64,000 nt of DNA from Clostridia bacterium (GCA_030526425.1 JAUNCT010000007.1:21660-85659); one strand, 5' to 3'; shown: positions 31,849 through 41,475, numbered from the stretch's first letter. Numbers and translations: made by a program. Notes: generated by a model not told the origin, from the letters alone.

Positions 31849-33569
31849 AGAAACTCTTTCCGTTCGTGAAGGGCTACCGCCTCACGAGCATCCTCTCGCC
31901 GGTCGTCATCACCGTCGAGGTCGTGCTCGAGGTGTTCATCCCCCTTCTCATGGCCGATATCATCGATGTGGGGATTCCCGCAGGCGATTTCGGATACGTC
32001 CTGAAAAAGGGCGGTCTGATGATCGTGATGTGCCTCGGCGCACTCGTTGCCGGCGCTCTCGCCGCACGGCTCGCGATCTATTCCTCCAACGGCGCCGCGA
32101 AAAACCTGCGGATGTCCGTGTTCGAAAAGATCCAGTCCTTCTCGTTCAAAAACACCGACAAGTACTCGACCGCTTCGTTGCTCACGCGGCTCACGAACGA
32201 CATCACGAACATCCAGTCGTGCTTCCAGATGCTCCTCCGGATGCTGACGCGTTCCCCCATGATGCTCATCATGGCGACGGTGTTCGCCATCCGCATCAGC
32301 CCGCAGCTGTCGATGATCCTGTTCCTCGCCATCCCCTTCCTCGGTCTGACGATGTTCCTGCTTGCCCGCGCCGCTTTCCCGCGGTTTGAGCGCATGCTCA
32401 AGCAGTACGACGGAATGAACGCGCGTACGCAGGAGACCCTGATCGCCATCCGCGTGGTGAAAGCCTTCGTCCGCGGTGATTACGAGACCGAACGTTTCGA
32501 GGACAGCGCAGCAGCCCTGAAAAAAGCCCAGCGCGCTGCGGAGAGCCTGATGATCGTATCGAGCCCCGTCATGCAGCTGACCGTGTACTCCTGCATCATC
32601 GCCGCGATCTGGATCGGCGGCGGTCATGTGCTCAACGGGACCCTGACCTCCGGCGCTCTGATGAGTTTCATCACGTACATCACGCAGATCCTCATGTCGC
32701 TGATGATGATGACCTTCGCGTTCATCAATTTCGTTATTTCGAGCGCGAGCGCCAAGCGTATTTGCGAAGTGCTCGATGAGGTCCCCGCCATCCGCGACAA
32801 CGATGCGGCAACAGAGCTCCTCCCCGAAGACGGTTCCGTCGAATTCCGGGATGTCAGCTTCTCCTATTCCGACAATCCCGAAAATCCGACGCTCGAGCAC
32901 ATCTCTCTTTCGGTCCGTTCCGGTGAGGTCATCGGCATCGTGGGCGGTTCCGGTTCCGGCAAAACGACGCTCGTCCAGCTCATTCCGCGGCTGTACGATG
33001 TGCTGAGTGGTTCCGTTCTCGTCGGCGGTCACGATGTACGCGACTACAAGACCGACAACTTGCGCGCGGCGATCGGCATGGTGCTGCAGAAGAACGTGCT
33101 GTTTTCGGGCACCATCCGCGAAAACCTGCTTTGGGGCAAAGCGGACGCCACACAGGAGGAGATCGATGCCGCTTGCCGCGCCGCTTGCGCCTACGACTTC
33201 ATCCAATCGTTCCCCGACAAATACGAGACCGACCTCGGTCAGGGCGGCGTCAACGTTTCCGGCGGTCAGAAACAGCGTCTGTGCATCGCCCGTGCGCTGA
33301 TCAAGCAACCGAAGGTCCTCATCCTCGACGATTCGACCTCGGCCTGCGATACCGCAACCGATGCGAATATCCGCCGCGCCTTCCGCGAGGAGCTTGCGGG
33401 CACGACCAAGATCATCATCGCACAGCGTGTGGCAAGCGTGATGGACGCCGACCGCATCGTCGTCCTCGACGACGGCAAGATCGACGCCATCGGTACTCAC
33501 GCGGAGCTTTTGGAAACCAACGAAATCTACCGGGAAATCTATTCTTCCCAGCAAAAGGGGGTGGCCTGA
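31842..33569 (+). CDS. ABC exporter half-transporter 1 (degenerate catalytic site)
   Basis: A 575-residue TMD-NBD fusion with six transmembrane helices (about 1-310), Walker A GGSGSGKTT (near 370), signature NVSGGQKQR and Walker B VLILDDSTSACD. The catalytic Glu is Asp and the switch His is Gln (IIIAQRVAS), marking it as the non-hydrolysing partner of a heterodimeric exporter like TM287/288 or BmrCD. It is coupled to MarR and to the second subunit, which begins 2 bp after its stop. The substrate is probably a drug or peptide, unproven. Confidence 0.92.
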   Translation: MLKKLFPFVKGYRLTSILSPVVITVEVVLEVFIPLLMADIIDVGIPAGDFGYVLKKGGLMIVMCLGALVAGALAARLAIYSSNGAAKNLRMSVFEKIQSFSFKNTDKYSTASLLTRLTNDITNIQSCFQMLLRMLTRSPMMLIMATVFAIRISPQLSMILFLAIPFLGLTMFLLARAAFPRFERMLKQYDGMNARTQETLIAIRVVKAFVRGDYETERFEDSAAALKKAQRAAESLMIVSSPVMQLTVYSCIIAAIWIGGGHVLNGTLTSGALMSFITYITQILMSLMMMTFAFINFVISSASAKRICEVLDEVPAIRDNDAATELLPEDGSVEFRDVSFSYSDNPENPTLEHISLSVRSGEVIGIVGGSGSGKTTLVQLIPRLYDVLSGSVLVGGHDVRDYKTDNLRAAIGMVLQKNVLFSGTIRENLLWGKADATQEEIDAACRAACAYDFIQSFPDKYETDLGQGGVNVSGGQKQRLCIARALIKQPKVLILDDSTSACDTATDANIRRAFREELAGTTKIIIAQRVASVMDADRIVVLDDGKIDAIGTHAELLETNEIYREIYSSQQKGVA

Positions 33570-33570
33570 C

Positions 33571-35454
33571 ATGCCCGGTCCCGGAAAAATGAAGGGCATT
33601 GCCCGCCCGCAAAACGGCAAAAAGACTTTTCTCCGCTTGCTTTCGTACCTGACGGAGCATCCGGTCATGCTGACCTGCGCTTTCGTCGCGCTCGCCTTCT
33701 CCGCTTCTGCTTCGGTGCTCGGCACCTACATGCTCAAGCCGCTCTTCAACAGCATCGCGGAGATGTTCCAAAGCGGCGTCACCTCGATGCGCCCCCTGCT
33801 CGGCACCGTGCTCACCCTGGTGGCGATCTATCTGTGCGGCGCCGCGGGTACCTTTGTTTCGAACTTCCTGCTGATGCGCCTCTCGACCGGTATTCTGGAG
33901 AAGGTCCGCGTCCAAATGTTCACCAAGATGCAGCGCTTGCCGCTCCGCTATTTCGACAGCCGTACCCACGGCGAGATCATGAGCCTGTATTCGAACGATA
34001 CGGATACCTTGCGCGAAACGCTTTCCAACAGCTTGCCGCAGCTGCTCACGAGCACCATCACCCTCATCGGCGTGTTCGGCATGATGCTCGTCCTGTCGCC
34101 CTTGCTCACGCTGCTGGTAGTCGTCGTGTTCTTCCTGATGATGCTCATCATCAAAAACATCGGCTCCAAATCCTCGAAGTATTTCAAAGCCCGTCAGGAA
34201 GCGCTTGCGCAGGCGAACGGTTATGCCGAAGAGCTGCTGGAAGGTCAGCGCGAGGTCAAGGTCTTCTGCCGTGAGGACGCCTCCGTTACGCGCTTTGCGG
34301 AACTTTCGGAAAACCTGCGCTTCGCTTCCACACAAGCCATGACCTATGCCATGATCCTCATGCCGATCATGGGCAACCTCAGTTATGTGCTGTACGCGGC
34401 GTGCGCGGCAGCGGGTGCCGGGCTCACGATCGCGGGGATGATGGACATCGGTACCATCGCCGCCTACCTCCAGTATACCAAGCAGTTCTCGAACCCCGTG
34501 ACGATGATCTCCCAGCAATTCAGTGGTATCCTGAACTCCCTTGCCGGTGCGGAACGCATCTTCAACCTGATCGATGCGGAGCCCGAGACCGATGAGGGCG
34601 ATATCGAAATCGCTTACGTTGTGAAGCACGAAGACGGCAGCCTGACCGAAAACGAGACCTTCACCGGCGAATGGGCATGGAAGGTCCCGCAGGAAGACGG
34701 CTCGTTCCGGCTCGAAGAGGTGCACGGCGACGTCCGCTTCACGAATGTGTTCTTTGCATATACCGAAGGGCACGATGTTCTGAAAGACATCACCATGTGG
34801 GCGAAGCCCGGACAAAAGCTCGCGTTCGTCGGTTCTACCGGCGCGGGCAAGACCACGATCACGAACCTCATCAACCGCTTCTACGACATCCGCTCCGGCG
34901 AGGTCACCCTCGACGGGTACGACATCCGCCGGTTCCGGAAGGATGCTTTGCGCCGTTCGATGGCGATGGTGCTTCAGGATACGCACCTGTTCACCGGCAC
35001 CGTGCGCGAAAACATCCGCTACGGTCGTCTGGACGCGACCGATGAAGAAATCGTCGAAGCGGCAAAGCTTGCGAACGCCCACAACTTCATCCGCCACCTG
35101 CCGCAGGGCTATGATACGGTGCTGACGGCCGACGGAACCAACCTTTCGCAGGGTCAGCGCCAGCTGATCGCCATCGCCCGTGCAGCGGTGTCCGATGCCG
35201 CGATCCTGATCCTCGACGAAGCGACAAGCTCCATCGACACGCGTACCGAGGCGCTGATCGAAAAGGGCATGGACCGCCTGATGAAAGGGCGCACCGTGTT
35301 CGTCATCGCACACCGCCTCTCTACCGTGCGCAACGCCAATGCGATCATCGTTCTCGAAAACGGCAAGATCATCGAACGCGGCGACCACGACGACCTGCTG
35401 GAGCAAAAGGGCAAGTATTACCAGTTGTACACCGGAATGTTCGAGCTGAACTGA
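33571..35454 (+). CDS. ABC exporter half-transporter 2 (catalytic)
   Basis: A 627-residue TMD-NBD fusion, partner of the preceding gene. Walker A GSTGAGKTT, Walker B ILILDEATSSID and H-loop VIAHRLST are intact, while the signature is LSQGQ instead of LSGGQ; this complements the weak site of its partner. A charged insert of about 45 residues (DEGDIEIAYVVKHEDG... EVHGDV) joins TMD and NBD, as in related Clostridial exporters. GGGGTGG precedes the ATG. Confidence 0.92.
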   Translation: MPGPGKMKGIARPQNGKKTFLRLLSYLTEHPVMLTCAFVALAFSASASVLGTYMLKPLFNSIAEMFQSGVTSMRPLLGTVLTLVAIYLCGAAGTFVSNFLLMRLSTGILEKVRVQMFTKMQRLPLRYFDSRTHGEIMSLYSNDTDTLRETLSNSLPQLLTSTITLIGVFGMMLVLSPLLTLLVVVVFFLMMLIIKNIGSKSSKYFKARQEALAQANGYAEELLEGQREVKVFCREDASVTRFAELSENLRFASTQAMTYAMILMPIMGNLSYVLYAACAAAGAGLTIAGMMDIGTIAAYLQYTKQFSNPVTMISQQFSGILNSLAGAERIFNLIDAEPETDEGDIEIAYVVKHEDGSLTENETFTGEWAWKVPQEDGSFRLEEVHGDVRFTNVFFAYTEGHDVLKDITMWAKPGQKLAFVGSTGAGKTTITNLINRFYDIRSGEVTLDGYDIRRFRKDALRRSMAMVLQDTHLFTGTVRENIRYGRLDATDEEIVEAAKLANAHNFIRHLPQGYDTVLTADGTNLSQGQRQLIAIARAAVSDAAILILDEATSSIDTRTEALIEKGMDRLMKGRTVFVIAHRLSTVRNANAIIVLENGKIIERGDHDDLLEQKGKYYQLYTGMFELN

Positions 35455-35544
35455 GCGTATGCGGAGGAACGCACCGCTGTTCCTTCGCTGCCGCTTTTTT
35501 GAAATCGACTGAAAGGAACGGTCCGGAACGGACCGAATGCAGGC

Positions 35545-36087
35545 ATGGAACAACGAAAGAAAACAAAACGCATCGCCTTTTGCGGACTGATCACGGGCTT
35601 CGGCGTGCTGATCATGCTGTCGGGCGGGTTGATCCCGGTTTTGACCTACTGCGCACCTCTTGCCGCCGCGGCATTGCTGTTGCCCGTTTTGATCGAATAC
35701 GGCAAAGCGTCCGCCCTCACCGTTTGGCTGGCAACGGGGCTTGTCGCGCTCGCGGTCGGTGCGGACAAAGAGGCGGCGTTCTTCTATGTTTTCACAGGGT
35801 GGTATCCGGTACTGAAGCCGCGGCTCGACGCCATTCCCCGGAAATCGTTCCGTTTGCTTTTGAAGTTGGCGGCCCTCACATCAGGCGTTGCGGCAATGTA
35901 TTCTTTTTTGCTGTTGCTGCTGCGCCCCGCATCGGTCATGGCGGATTTTTCCGACATGTCTCGTTGGATGACTGTGGCCTTCTGCGGCGCGCTTTCGCTG
36001 ATCCTTCTCGTATACGACGGCGTGCTTCTGCGCCTCGCTTACCTGTATTTGAAAAAGCTGCGCCCGAAACTCGCGCACCTGATCTGA
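35545..36087 (+). CDS. Polytopic membrane protein of unknown function (180 aa)
   Basis: About five transmembrane helices (residues about 10-30, 35-55, 58-78, 105-130, 140-160) between basic termini. The pattern LIMLSGGLIPVLTYCAPLAAAALLLPVLIEYG and GADKEAAFFYVFTGWYPVLKPRL recalls a small conserved Clostridial membrane family, but I cannot name a function. A small hairpin (GGTCCG/CGGACC, 35520-35534) precedes the start and the ribosome site is weak. It follows the exporter by 90 bp and may be co-transcribed. A strong terminator follows. Confidence 0.75.
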   Translation: MEQRKKTKRIAFCGLITGFGVLIMLSGGLIPVLTYCAPLAAAALLLPVLIEYGKASALTVWLATGLVALAVGADKEAAFFYVFTGWYPVLKPRLDAIPRKSFRLLLKLAALTSGVAAMYSFLLLLLRPASVMADFSDMSRWMTVAFCGALSLILLVYDGVLLRLAYLYLKKLRPKLAHLI

Positions 36088-36094
36088 CCCTTTT

Positions 36095-36122
36095 GCCGGA
36101 GACACCGTTCTCCGGCTTTTTT
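36095..36122 (+). terminator. Terminator after the 180-aa membrane protein
   Basis: GCCGGAGA pairs with TCTCCGGC around a 6-base loop and is followed by six T. Confidence 0.9.
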
Positions 36123-36160
36123 GTATCCGCGTATCGTCGCTTCTTCCTCCCACGCCCCGC

Positions 36161-36189
36161 TTGCATTCGTTCCGAAGCGGTAGTACTAT
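36161..36189 (+). promoter_or_regulatory. Promoter of the zinc-ribbon membrane protein
   Basis: TTGCAT at 36161 and TACTAT at 36184 are 17 bp apart. Confidence 0.6.
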
Positions 36190-36222
36190 TTTTGATATCA
36201 CCGACATACGGAGGATTTTTTC

Positions 36223-36816
36223 ATGCTCATGCATCTTTTATTCGAACAAGCCGTTCCGGCGATCCCCACGATCGCGCCTGTAACACCCGAGATCGACAGT
36301 GCGATCGTTGAGAACGCGCCCGAAGTCGCCAAGGCCATCAACGACGCCATCCCGCAGATCGTCGGCGCGATCAATGAGGGGATCCCCGCATTGAATGAAG
36401 CGATTTCGGAAGGACTTCCGCTCGTCGCAAACGCGATCGAGTTCTTTGCCGGTCTGTCGATCTTGTGTATCTGCTTTGTTCTCCTGTTCCGAATTCTGTT
36501 GCATGTCGTCTGGGGCTTGTTCTCCCGCTCGATCGCGAAGAGCAAAGGTTATACCGGCGGATTCTGGTGGGGTTTCTTCCTCGGAACCCTCGGCATGTTG
36601 TTCGTTGCCCTGCGCCCCGACAAAAACCTGACCGCCGCCATCGACCGGTTGAACGACACCGTTGCAAGGTTGCAGAACAACGAAACCACCCGTGAAGCTT
36701 CTTCCGCAGGTACACCCTACACAGAAGGCATGAACCGTTGCGCGCATTGCGGCGCGCAAAACGAACGCTTCGCCAAGTACTGCAGCGAGTGCGGCAAAGA
36801 CCTTCGCGAGATCTGA
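36223..36816 (+). CDS. Membrane protein with 11-residue repeats and a C-terminal zinc ribbon
   Basis: A 197-residue protein of unknown function. Residues 27-70 are four tandem 11-mers of the form AI-x-[ED]-x-x-P-x4, predicting an amphipathic or curved helix. A transmembrane helix (about 74-96) and a second hydrophobic stretch (FWWGFFLGTLGMLFVALRP, about 113-131) follow, then a short coiled coil and a zinc ribbon CAHC...CSEC at the C-terminus. GGAGG lies before ATG 36223. It has its own promoter and terminator. Confidence 0.82.
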   Translation: MLMHLLFEQAVPAIPTIAPVTPEIDSAIVENAPEVAKAINDAIPQIVGAINEGIPALNEAISEGLPLVANAIEFFAGLSILCICFVLLFRILLHVVWGLFSRSIAKSKGYTGGFWWGFFLGTLGMLFVALRPDKNLTAAIDRLNDTVARLQNNETTREASSAGTPYTEGMNRCAHCGAQNERFAKYCSECGKDLREI

Positions 36817-36822
36817 CCGGGA

Positions 36823-36845
36823 AGAGCGGGAAACCGCTCTTTTTC
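36823..36845 (+). terminator. Terminator after the zinc-ribbon protein
   Basis: AGAGCGG/CCGCTCT stem with a GAAA-type loop and a T-rich tail. Confidence 0.88.
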
Positions 36846-36860
36846 TTTATCCGGCATCGA

Positions 36861-36889
36861 TTGCCCCTCTGACCCGCATATGATATGAT
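36861..36889 (+). promoter_or_regulatory. Promoter of the ThrE-type exporter gene
   Basis: TTGCCC at 36861 and TATGAT at 36884 are 17 bp apart. Confidence 0.6.
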
Positions 36890-36921
36890 ATGCGTGCGCG
36901 TACGAGACGTGCGGAGGTAAC

Positions 36922-38154
36922 ATGGATTACGAAAAAATCTTCGGGCTGATCCTCGATCTCGGGTCTGCCCTTGTCAACAGCGGCGCCGAGGTGCATCGAG
37001 CGGAAGATACGATGTACCGCCTGCTGGAAGCCTATGGGTTCGAAAACCCGAACGTTTGGCTCGTTCCGACGAATATCCAGGCAACGGTCATTTTGCCGGG
37101 CAGCGGTAAACTGCGGACGCAGATCCGGCATGTGCGCGCCGCGAGCATCAACTTCAACAGGTTCGACAAGCTCAACGATTTGAGCCGCCACCTGTGTGCC
37201 AACCCGGTGGATGCACCCGAGTTCCGCCGGCTTTTGAACGAAGCGCTTGACCATGAGTGCAACCCGGTCTGGTTACAGTACATTGGCGCGATGCTCGGCG
37301 GACCGTTCTACGCGCTGTTCTTCGGCTGCGAACCGACCGATTTGATCTGCGCGGCGCTGACATCCGCGTTGATTCTGTTCATCGACAGGCATACCGTCAA
37401 AACACTCGGACCTTTGCTGCGCAACTTCATCACGACCTTCTTTGCAGGTCTGTTCATCCTCGCATGCGCCCGATTCGGCTGGGTCGTCCATCCGGGCTCC
37501 GTCACCACCGGCGTCATCATTTTGGTGGTCTCCGCACTTGGTGTCACGAATGCGTTGCGCGATTTCGTCTGTCTGGACTCTTTGTCCGGCGTGATCAACA
37601 TCACTGCAGCGGTCACGGGGGCGCTCGGCATCGGCCTCGGAATCTGCGCCGCGATCCAATTGTTGGGCGATGGTACCAACCTGGCACTGATGAGCCGCTC
37701 CACTGTGCCCGAGCAATTGATCGCAAGTACCGTCAGCAGTATCGGATTTGCGTTGCTATTTCACATCAAATCGATCAAAAAACTTGTTTGCTGTGCACTC
37801 GGCGGACTTGCCGTATGGGCGGTTTACCTCTTCGCCTCCGCGCATTTGACCCATGAATTCATCAGCGCGATCTGCGCGGCGATGTTTTGCGCCGTGTACG
37901 CGCAGATCATGGCGCGTTTCAACCGGGCACCCGCAACGGTGTTCATGACCATCGGCATGTTTCCGCTCATCCCTGGATCTGCATTATACAGAACCATGTA
38001 CGGGATCGTGCGGAACGACACCGCACTCGCCGCAACATCGATGACGACGACCATCCTTGTGTGTTTCGCCATCGCCCTCGGTTTTCTTGCATCCGATTCC
38101 CTCGGAAGGTCCCTGGCCTATGCAAGAGGTCATGCGATAGGCCATCGGAAATAA
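36922..38154 (+). CDS. Threonine/serine exporter family protein (ThrE-type, both domains fused)
   Basis: A 410-residue membrane protein. The N-terminal part is the ThrE/DUF1212 domain (LGSALVNSGAEVHRAEDTM... INFNRFDKLNDLSR) and its helices run to about residue 255. The C-terminal part is a ThrE_2/DUF3815 domain (YAQIMARFNRAPATVFMTIGMFPLIPG). In many Clostridia these are two genes; here they form one chain. Known ThrE exports threonine and serine driven by the proton gradient. GGAGG lies five bases before the ATG. Confidence 0.88.
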   Translation: MDYEKIFGLILDLGSALVNSGAEVHRAEDTMYRLLEAYGFENPNVWLVPTNIQATVILPGSGKLRTQIRHVRAASINFNRFDKLNDLSRHLCANPVDAPEFRRLLNEALDHECNPVWLQYIGAMLGGPFYALFFGCEPTDLICAALTSALILFIDRHTVKTLGPLLRNFITTFFAGLFILACARFGWVVHPGSVTTGVIILVVSALGVTNALRDFVCLDSLSGVINITAAVTGALGIGLGICAAIQLLGDGTNLALMSRSTVPEQLIASTVSSIGFALLFHIKSIKKLVCCALGGLAVWAVYLFASAHLTHEFISAICAAMFCAVYAQIMARFNRAPATVFMTIGMFPLIPGSALYRTMYGIVRNDTALAATSMTTTILVCFAIALGFLASDSLGRSLAYARGHAIGHRK

Positions 38155-38168
38155 ATACCGAAAAAGAA

Positions 38169-38198
38169 AAGAGTCTTCCTCCGCGGAAGGCTCTTTTT
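38169..38198 (+). terminator. Terminator after the ThrE-type gene
   Basis: AGAGTCTTCC pairs with GGAAGGCTCT (one G-T wobble) and is followed by seven T. The next 180 bp up to 38380 hold no gene or RNA that I can recognise. Confidence 0.88.
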
Positions 38199-38379
38199 TT
38201 ACTCTGCCGGGTGAACACGGATGCTCCCCCGGCTCCACCGGATATGCAAAATATCATGCCGTCAAACAAATAAGGTCGGCAGACGCACTGATTGGTCACA
38301 GCCACTACATCGCTTTGGGGTCCGGTGTGAACTGGTTGCTCTTTACCGTTGTACTTGATACTTTTTTCACCAAAGCAAC

Positions 38380-38408
38380 AAAAAACCGGACAGCTTGCAC
38401 TGTCCGGT
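38380..38408 (-). terminator. Terminator of the ribosomal protein cluster
   Basis: ACCGGACAG pairs with CTGTCCGGT; on the minus strand a T-run follows. It lies 15 bp past the rplQ stop. Confidence 0.9.
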
Positions 38409-38422
38409 TTTCTTTGGCTGAA

Positions 38423-38932
38423 TCAGCCGATGATCTCGAGAACGACCATCTCGGCAGCATCGCCGCGACGGGGTCCGAGCTTGTACATACGGGTGTAGCC
38501 GCCCTTCTTGCCTTCGGCAATGCGGGCATCCATCTTCGGAGCGATATCGCGGAAGAGCTTCTCGACGACAGCGTGCGCACGATCCTTGGTGCGCTCTTTG
38601 TACTCGGACTTGCTCTCCTTCGCTTCCTTGGTGGCGGGGACATCGTAGAGATACGCCATGATCTGACGGCGTGCGGCGAGCTTGGAGGGCTTGTCGACAT
38701 GCTTCTCGACCTTCACGGTCTGCTTCTTGTCGTTGAAAACATCCTTCTCGACGATCTCTTCGTTCTTATATTCTTTGACAGCGAGCGTGATCAGCTTCTC
38801 GGCAATGGAGCGCACTTCCTTGGCACGCGTCTCGGTGGTAACGATCTTGCCGTTCCAAATGAGCGCCGTGGTCTGGTTGCGCAGGATTGCTTTACGCTGG
38901 TCTCCGGCTCTGCCAAGCTTACGGTTTGCCAT
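38423..38932 (-). CDS. rplQ: 50S ribosomal protein L17 (long form)
   Basis: A 169-residue large-subunit protein near the exit tunnel. The core [19 protein letters not shown] and the C-terminal [23 protein letters not shown] are standard. Between them (about residues 55-115) lies an extra lysine/glutamate-rich stretch of some 45 residues, so the protein is longer than the common 115-130. It is the last gene of the cluster, 13 bp after rpoA. Confidence 0.96.
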   Translation of the reverse strand: MANRKLGRAGDQRKAILRNQTTALIWNGKIVTTETRAKEVRSIAEKLITLAVKEYKNEEIVEKDVFNDKKQTVKVEKHVDKPSKLAARRQIMAYLYDVPATKEAKESKSEYKERTKDRAHAVVEKLFRDIAPKMDARIAEGKKGGYTRMYKLGPRRGDAAEMVVLEIIG

Positions 38933-38945
38933 GAGCTATTCCTCC

Positions 38946-39887
38946 TCAATCTTCGTTTGTGCGAAGGGAGAGACCCATCGCACTCAGTTTCTGCTGCACT
39001 TCCTCGAGGGACTTGCGTCCGAGGTTGCGCACTTTCATCATCTCTTCCTCATCGCGGTTGACCAGCTCACCAACGGTGTTGATACCTGCGCGCTTGAGGC
39101 AGTTGTAGGAACGGACCGAAAGGTCGAGATCCTCGATGTTCATTTCAAGGCTCTTTTCCTTCTTGCTCTCTTCCTTCTCCTTCAGGATCTCACCGGCCTG
39201 AATGTGATCCGCCTGATTGACGAACAGGTTCAGGTGCTCGTTGAGGATCCGTGCGGACAGCGAAACCGCTTCATCGGGTTTGATGCTGCCGTCCGTCCAC
39301 ACTTCGAGGGTCAGCTTGTCAAAATCGGTACGGGCACCGACGCGGGTGTTGTCGACCGTGAAGTTGACCTTCGTGATGGGGGTGAAGATGGAGTCGATCG
39401 CGATCTGACCGATCGGCATGTCGGGACGCTTGTTGCGGTCGACCGAAACATAACCGCGGCCATGCTCCAGGATCATTTCCATATGGAGCTTGCCGTCAGT
39501 ATCCAGCGTTGCGATGTGGAGCTCGGGATTGATGACTTCCACGTCGGAATCGGGAAGGATATCACCCGCGGTGACCTCACCCGGACCCTGCGCATCGATG
39601 ACCACGGTCTTCGGGCCATCGCAGTAGAGCTTGAAGACAAGCTCCTTCAGGTTCAGGATGATTTCCGTGATCTCCTCTTTCACACCGGGCAGCGCCGTGA
39701 ATTCATGCACGACACCGTCGATCTTGATGGAGCTCACGGCCACACCGGGCAAGCTGGAGAGCAGGACACGGCGCAGGCTGTTGCCCAACGTCGTGCCGAA
39801 GCCACGCTCCAACGGCTCTACGACAAATTTGCCGTATTTTTCGCTACATTCCACACACTCGAGTTTGGGCTTTTCGATTTCCAGCAA
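38946..39887 (-). CDS. rpoA: RNA polymerase alpha subunit
   Basis: A 313-residue subunit. The N-terminal dimerisation/assembly domain has the [20 protein letters not shown] block; the C-terminal domain ([28 protein letters not shown]) contacts UP elements and activators. Length matches the family. Classic Gram-positive order rpsM-rpsK-rpsD-rpoA-rplQ. Confidence 0.98.
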   Translation of the reverse strand: MLEIEKPKLECVECSEKYGKFVVEPLERGFGTTLGNSLRRVLLSSLPGVAVSSIKIDGVVHEFTALPGVKEEITEIILNLKELVFKLYCDGPKTVVIDAQGPGEVTAGDILPDSDVEVINPELHIATLDTDGKLHMEMILEHGRGYVSVDRNKRPDMPIGQIAIDSIFTPITKVNFTVDNTRVGARTDFDKLTLEVWTDGSIKPDEAVSLSARILNEHLNLFVNQADHIQAGEILKEKEESKKEKSLEMNIEDLDLSVRSYNCLKRAGINTVGELVNRDEEEMMKVRNLGRKSLEEVQQKLSAMGLSLRTNED

Positions 39888-39933
39888 TTGTTTACCCTCC
39901 TTCGTTTCTTGGTTGTGGACAAGCCGTTAAGGC

Positions 39934-40560
39934 TTACCTGGAGTAGAACTCAACGATGAGATGCTCTTCGATCGTCAAGTCGATATCATCACGCTGCGGG
40001 AGCGCAACGACTTTGCCCTGAAGCTTGTCGGCATCGAGCTCGAGCCACTTCGGAACAGCGTGTGCCGCACCGGACTCACGCAGAGCCTTGAAGTACTCGA
40101 GGTCGCGGCTCTTCTCGCGGACGGAGATCACGTCGCCGACCTTCACGGAGTAAGAAGCGATATCGACCTTCTTGCCGTTGACGAGGAGGTGACCGTGGGT
40201 GACCATCTGACGGGCCATCGGACGGGAATCACCGAAGTTGAGACGGTAAGCCACGTTGTCGAGACGGAGCTCGAGCAGGCTCAGCATGTTCTCACCGGTG
40301 ACGCCCTTCATGTTGGTCGCCTTATCGTAGTACTTGCGGAACTGGGACTCGAGCACGCCGTATGCGCGGCGGACTTTCTGCTTCTCGCGGAGCTGGATGC
40401 CGTACTCGGACTGCTTGCGGCGAGCGCGGGCATTCATGCCGGGAGCGGTGTGGCGCTTGGTCAGCGCGCACTTATCGGTATAGCAGCGATCGCCCTTGAG
40501 GAACAGCTTCTGGCCCTCACGACGGCACTGTCTGCAAACGGAACCGGTATATCTAGCCAT
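39934..40560 (-). CDS. rpsD: 30S ribosomal protein S4, zinc-binding form
   Basis: A 208-residue assembly-initiator protein that binds 16S rRNA. The N-terminus has four cysteines (CRQC...CYTDKC), the zinc-containing form. The S4 RNA-binding domain is seen in [23 protein letters not shown]. In Firmicutes S4 often represses its own gene through the leader; here only 13 bp separate it from rpsK, so independent control is not evident. Confidence 0.97.
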   Translation of the reverse strand: MARYTGSVCRQCRREGQKLFLKGDRCYTDKCALTKRHTAPGMNARARRKQSEYGIQLREKQKVRRAYGVLESQFRKYYDKATNMKGVTGENMLSLLELRLDNVAYRLNFGDSRPMARQMVTHGHLLVNGKKVDIASYSVKVGDVISVREKSRDLEYFKALRESGAAHAVPKWLELDADKLQGKVVALPQRDDIDLTIEEHLIVEFYSR

Positions 40561-40573
40561 TGTGTTTGCCTCC

Positions 40574-40981
40574 TTAGACTCTTCTGCGCTTCGGCGGACG
40601 GCATCCGTTGTGCGGGATGGGCGTCACATCCTTGATGAGCGTAACTTCCAGACCTGCGGTTGCCAGGGCGCGGATCGCGCTCTCACGGCCGGAACCGGGG
40701 CCCTTCACATAAACTTCCACAGTGCGGAGACCGTGCTCCATCGCTGCCTTCGCGGCAGTCTCGGCTGCCATCTGGGACGCGAAGGGAGTGGACTTCTTGG
40801 AACCGCGGAAACCGAGAGCGCCGGAGCTGCTCCAGGAGATCGCGTTACCCTGCAGGTCGCTGATGGTGACCAGCGTGTTGTTGAAGGAAGAACGGATGTG
40901 CGCCTGACCGCGCTCGATGTTCTTCTTCTCACGACGTTTACGGGAAGCCGCAGTCTTTTTGATCTTGGTTGCTTTTGCCAT
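40574..40981 (-). CDS. rpsK: 30S ribosomal protein S11
   Basis: A 135-residue platform protein. Family blocks [22 protein letters not shown] and the C-terminal [18 protein letters not shown] are intact. Located 19 bp after rpsM. Confidence 0.98.
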   Translation of the reverse strand: MAKATKIKKTAASRKRREKKNIERGQAHIRSSFNNTLVTISDLQGNAISWSSSGALGFRGSKKSTPFASQMAAETAAKAAMEHGLRTVEVYVKGPGSGRESAIRALATAGLEVTLIKDVTPIPHNGCRPPKRRRV

Positions 40982-41000
40982 TTCTTGCTTCCTCCCTTAA

Positions 41001-41369
41001 TTATTTCTTCTTGCCGCCCTGCGTACGCTTCGGACCCTTGCGGGTACGCGCGTTCTGCTTGGTGCTCTGACCGCGGACGGGCAGACCCTTACGGTGACGA
41101 ACACCGCGATAGCAGCCGTTCTCGATGAGGCGCTTGATGTTCATCGAGGTCTCACGGCGGAGATCGCCTTCGACCTTCAGGTTCTTGTCGATGTATTCTC
41201 TGAGCTTGTTGACGTCGTTCTCGTCCATGTCGCGAACGCGGACATCGGGATCGACGCCGGTGGCAGCCAGGATGTTCTGGGCCGTCTTGTGACCGATACC
41301 GAAGATATAAGTCAGACCGATCTCGATCCGCTTATCTCGGGGAAGGTCTACGCCAGCAATACGTGCCAT
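41001..41369 (-). CDS. rpsM: 30S ribosomal protein S13
   Basis: A 122-residue head protein that touches the P-site tRNA and inter-subunit bridges. [21 protein letters not shown] and the basic tail [17 protein letters not shown] are typical. It is preceded by the widest gap inside the cluster (106 bp to rpmJ). Confidence 0.98.
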   Translation of the reverse strand: MARIAGVDLPRDKRIEIGLTYIFGIGHKTAQNILAATGVDPDVRVRDMDENDVNKLREYIDKNLKVEGDLRRETSMNIKRLIENGCYRGVRHRKGLPVRGQSTKQNARTRKGPKRTQGGKKK

Positions 41370-41475
41370 ATCGTTCCTTTACCTCCAATTAATCGTTAAA
41401 AATCTTTTTATATTACATCCCTCCGGAATGCGGGGCTTGCGCCCCACACAGCCGCCCGTCGGGAGATCTTTCGGC
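41370..41475 (-). promoter_or_regulatory. 106-bp intercistronic region before rpsM with a GGGGC/GCCCC hairpin
   Basis: It contains the hairpin GGGGC-TTGC-GCCCC at 41432-41445, an AT-rich stretch and the rpsM ribosome site. Other gaps in the cluster are under 50 bp, so this may be a regulatory leader or an internal promoter region. Confidence 0.35.

Noticed and set aside
35499..36311. A 270-codon plus-strand frame over the 180-aa membrane protein
   Set aside because: It reads through a strong terminator and gives an Arg-rich product; the other frame encodes a clean polytopic membrane protein.
38200..38380. A possible RNA gene between the ThrE-type gene and the ribosomal cluster
   Set aside because: No cloverleaf, T-loop (GTTCGA) or CCA end was found, and no conserved small-RNA shape was recognised. 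It looks like plain spacer between two terminators.
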